Positions 5,470-5,730 of a stretch of DNA of 5,730 nt are shown here, piece by piece. The translations under genes were made by a program, and so were the position numbers. Position 1 is the stretch's first letter. Each line of letters begins with the position of its first letter. Source of the stretch: an uncultured archaeon (GTDB lineage: Archaea; Nanobdellota; Nanobdellia; Woesearchaeales; CAIVOO01); NCBI GenBank assembly GCA_903907555.1, contig CAIVOO010000116.1, positions 1 to 5,730 on the forward strand, written 5' to 3'. Below the pieces are notes generated by a model. The model did not search any database. It saw only the letters and a program-made list of their open reading frames with translations, and was not told the origin of the DNA.

Positions 5470-5730
5470 ATGCAAGTGGGCGTAGTAGGAAAGGCCAACG
5501 TAGGCAAGTCAACCTTTTTCAAGGCATTGACTTTGGCAAATGTCTTGATAGCAAACTATCCATTCGCGACTATCGAGCCCAACAAGGGATTCGGCTATGT
5601 CAGAGTGGATTGTGTCGACAAATTCTTCAACACGCAGTGCAATCCCAGATTCGGTTATTGCATCGACCACAAAAGGTTTGTTCCTGTGGAAGTTATTGAT
5701 GTGGCAGGCTTGGTTCCTGGAGCTCACGAA
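5470..5730 (+). CDS. ychF: archaeal YchF/Obg-type P-loop ATPase, 5' part
   Basis: The first 87 residues of a translation-associated P-loop NTPase of the TRAFAC class (COG0012 type), continuing past the window end. The G1 motif is G7-K8-A9-N10-V11-G12-K13-S14-T15; the usual Pro before Asn is Ala here. Switch I contains N29-Y30-P31-F32-A33-T34-I35-E36-P37-N38, and G3 is D77-V78-A79-G80 followed by LVPGAHE, typical of the archaeal/eukaryotic branch. The extra segment before G3 carries C48, C57 and C64, also typical of archaeal members. YchF proteins prefer ATP to GTP and bind ribosomes. The start is fixed by the MQVGVVG N-terminus and by the TATA box 21 nt upstream. Confidence 0.95.
   Translation, partial: MQVGVVGKANVGKSTFFKALTLANVLIANYPFATIEPNKGFGYVRVDCVDKFFNTQCNPRFGYCIDHKRFVPVEVIDVAGLVPGAHE

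Noticed and set aside
5420..5512. N-terminal extension of the PHP frame to an ATG at 5512
   Set aside because: It overlaps the start of ychF on the other strand and translates the divergent promoter; the PHP motif D-x-H-x-H normally lies at the very N-terminus, as it does from 5419.
5509..5727. 72-residue minus-strand ORF opposite ychF
   Set aside because: It is antisense to a clearly conserved ATPase and shows no domain; a shadow of codon structure.
1..5730. Search for CRISPR arrays, insertion sequences, long direct repeats or attachment sites
   Set aside because: No regularly spaced repeats, transposase-like frames, or direct repeats flanking tRNA-Gln were found by eye.

Overview
The window looks archaeal, most likely from a small AT-rich genome of the DPANN type (Woesearchaeota/Pacearchaeota-like); that lineage is an inference. 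The archaeal signals are TATA hexamers followed by 21-24 nt and then the gene start, mostly without a Shine-Dalgarno sequence; a tRNA-Gln whose 17-nt intron sits in a strict bulge-helix-bulge; and the archaeal form of the YchF P-loop ATPase with its extended G1-G3 region.

Layout. 1-263 is AT-rich and holds no large gene. It has a T-rich tract and, on the minus strand, a possible 15-residue peptide with an M-C-x-x-C-G-C start. 264-2227 (+) is a two-gene unit: a GT4 glycosyltransferase overlapping an alpha/beta hydrolase by 10 bp. 2237-3745 (-) is a convergent two-gene unit: a GT2 glycosyltransferase followed with no gap by a DedA/VTT membrane protein. 3767-3856 (-) is tRNA-Gln(UUG) with an intron. 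3898-4070 (-) is a GC-rich block (74 G+C in the 140 bases 3931-4070) with its own TATA box and three consecutive hairpins, best read as an unidentified small RNA. 4119-5419 (-) is a PHP-domain metallohydrolase followed 2 nt later by a conserved-looking protein I do not recognise, which appears to have an additional promoter inside the PHP gene. 5470-5730 (+) is the 5' part of ychF, cut by the window end. It diverges from the PHP gene through a 50-bp spacer with a single near-palindromic TATA box that could serve both.

Function. The two glycosyltransferases and the DedA protein suggest surface polysaccharide, glycolipid or polyprenyl-phosphate-linked sugar work at the membrane, with the hydrolase as an accessory enzyme. 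The right half is housekeeping: tRNA, a translation-associated ATPase and a phosphoesterase. The most interesting items are the uncharacterised GC-rich RNA, the shared divergent TATA box, the internal promoter that makes two stretches of translated sequence look like a protein repeat, the minimal tRNA intron and the tiny Cys-rich peptide.
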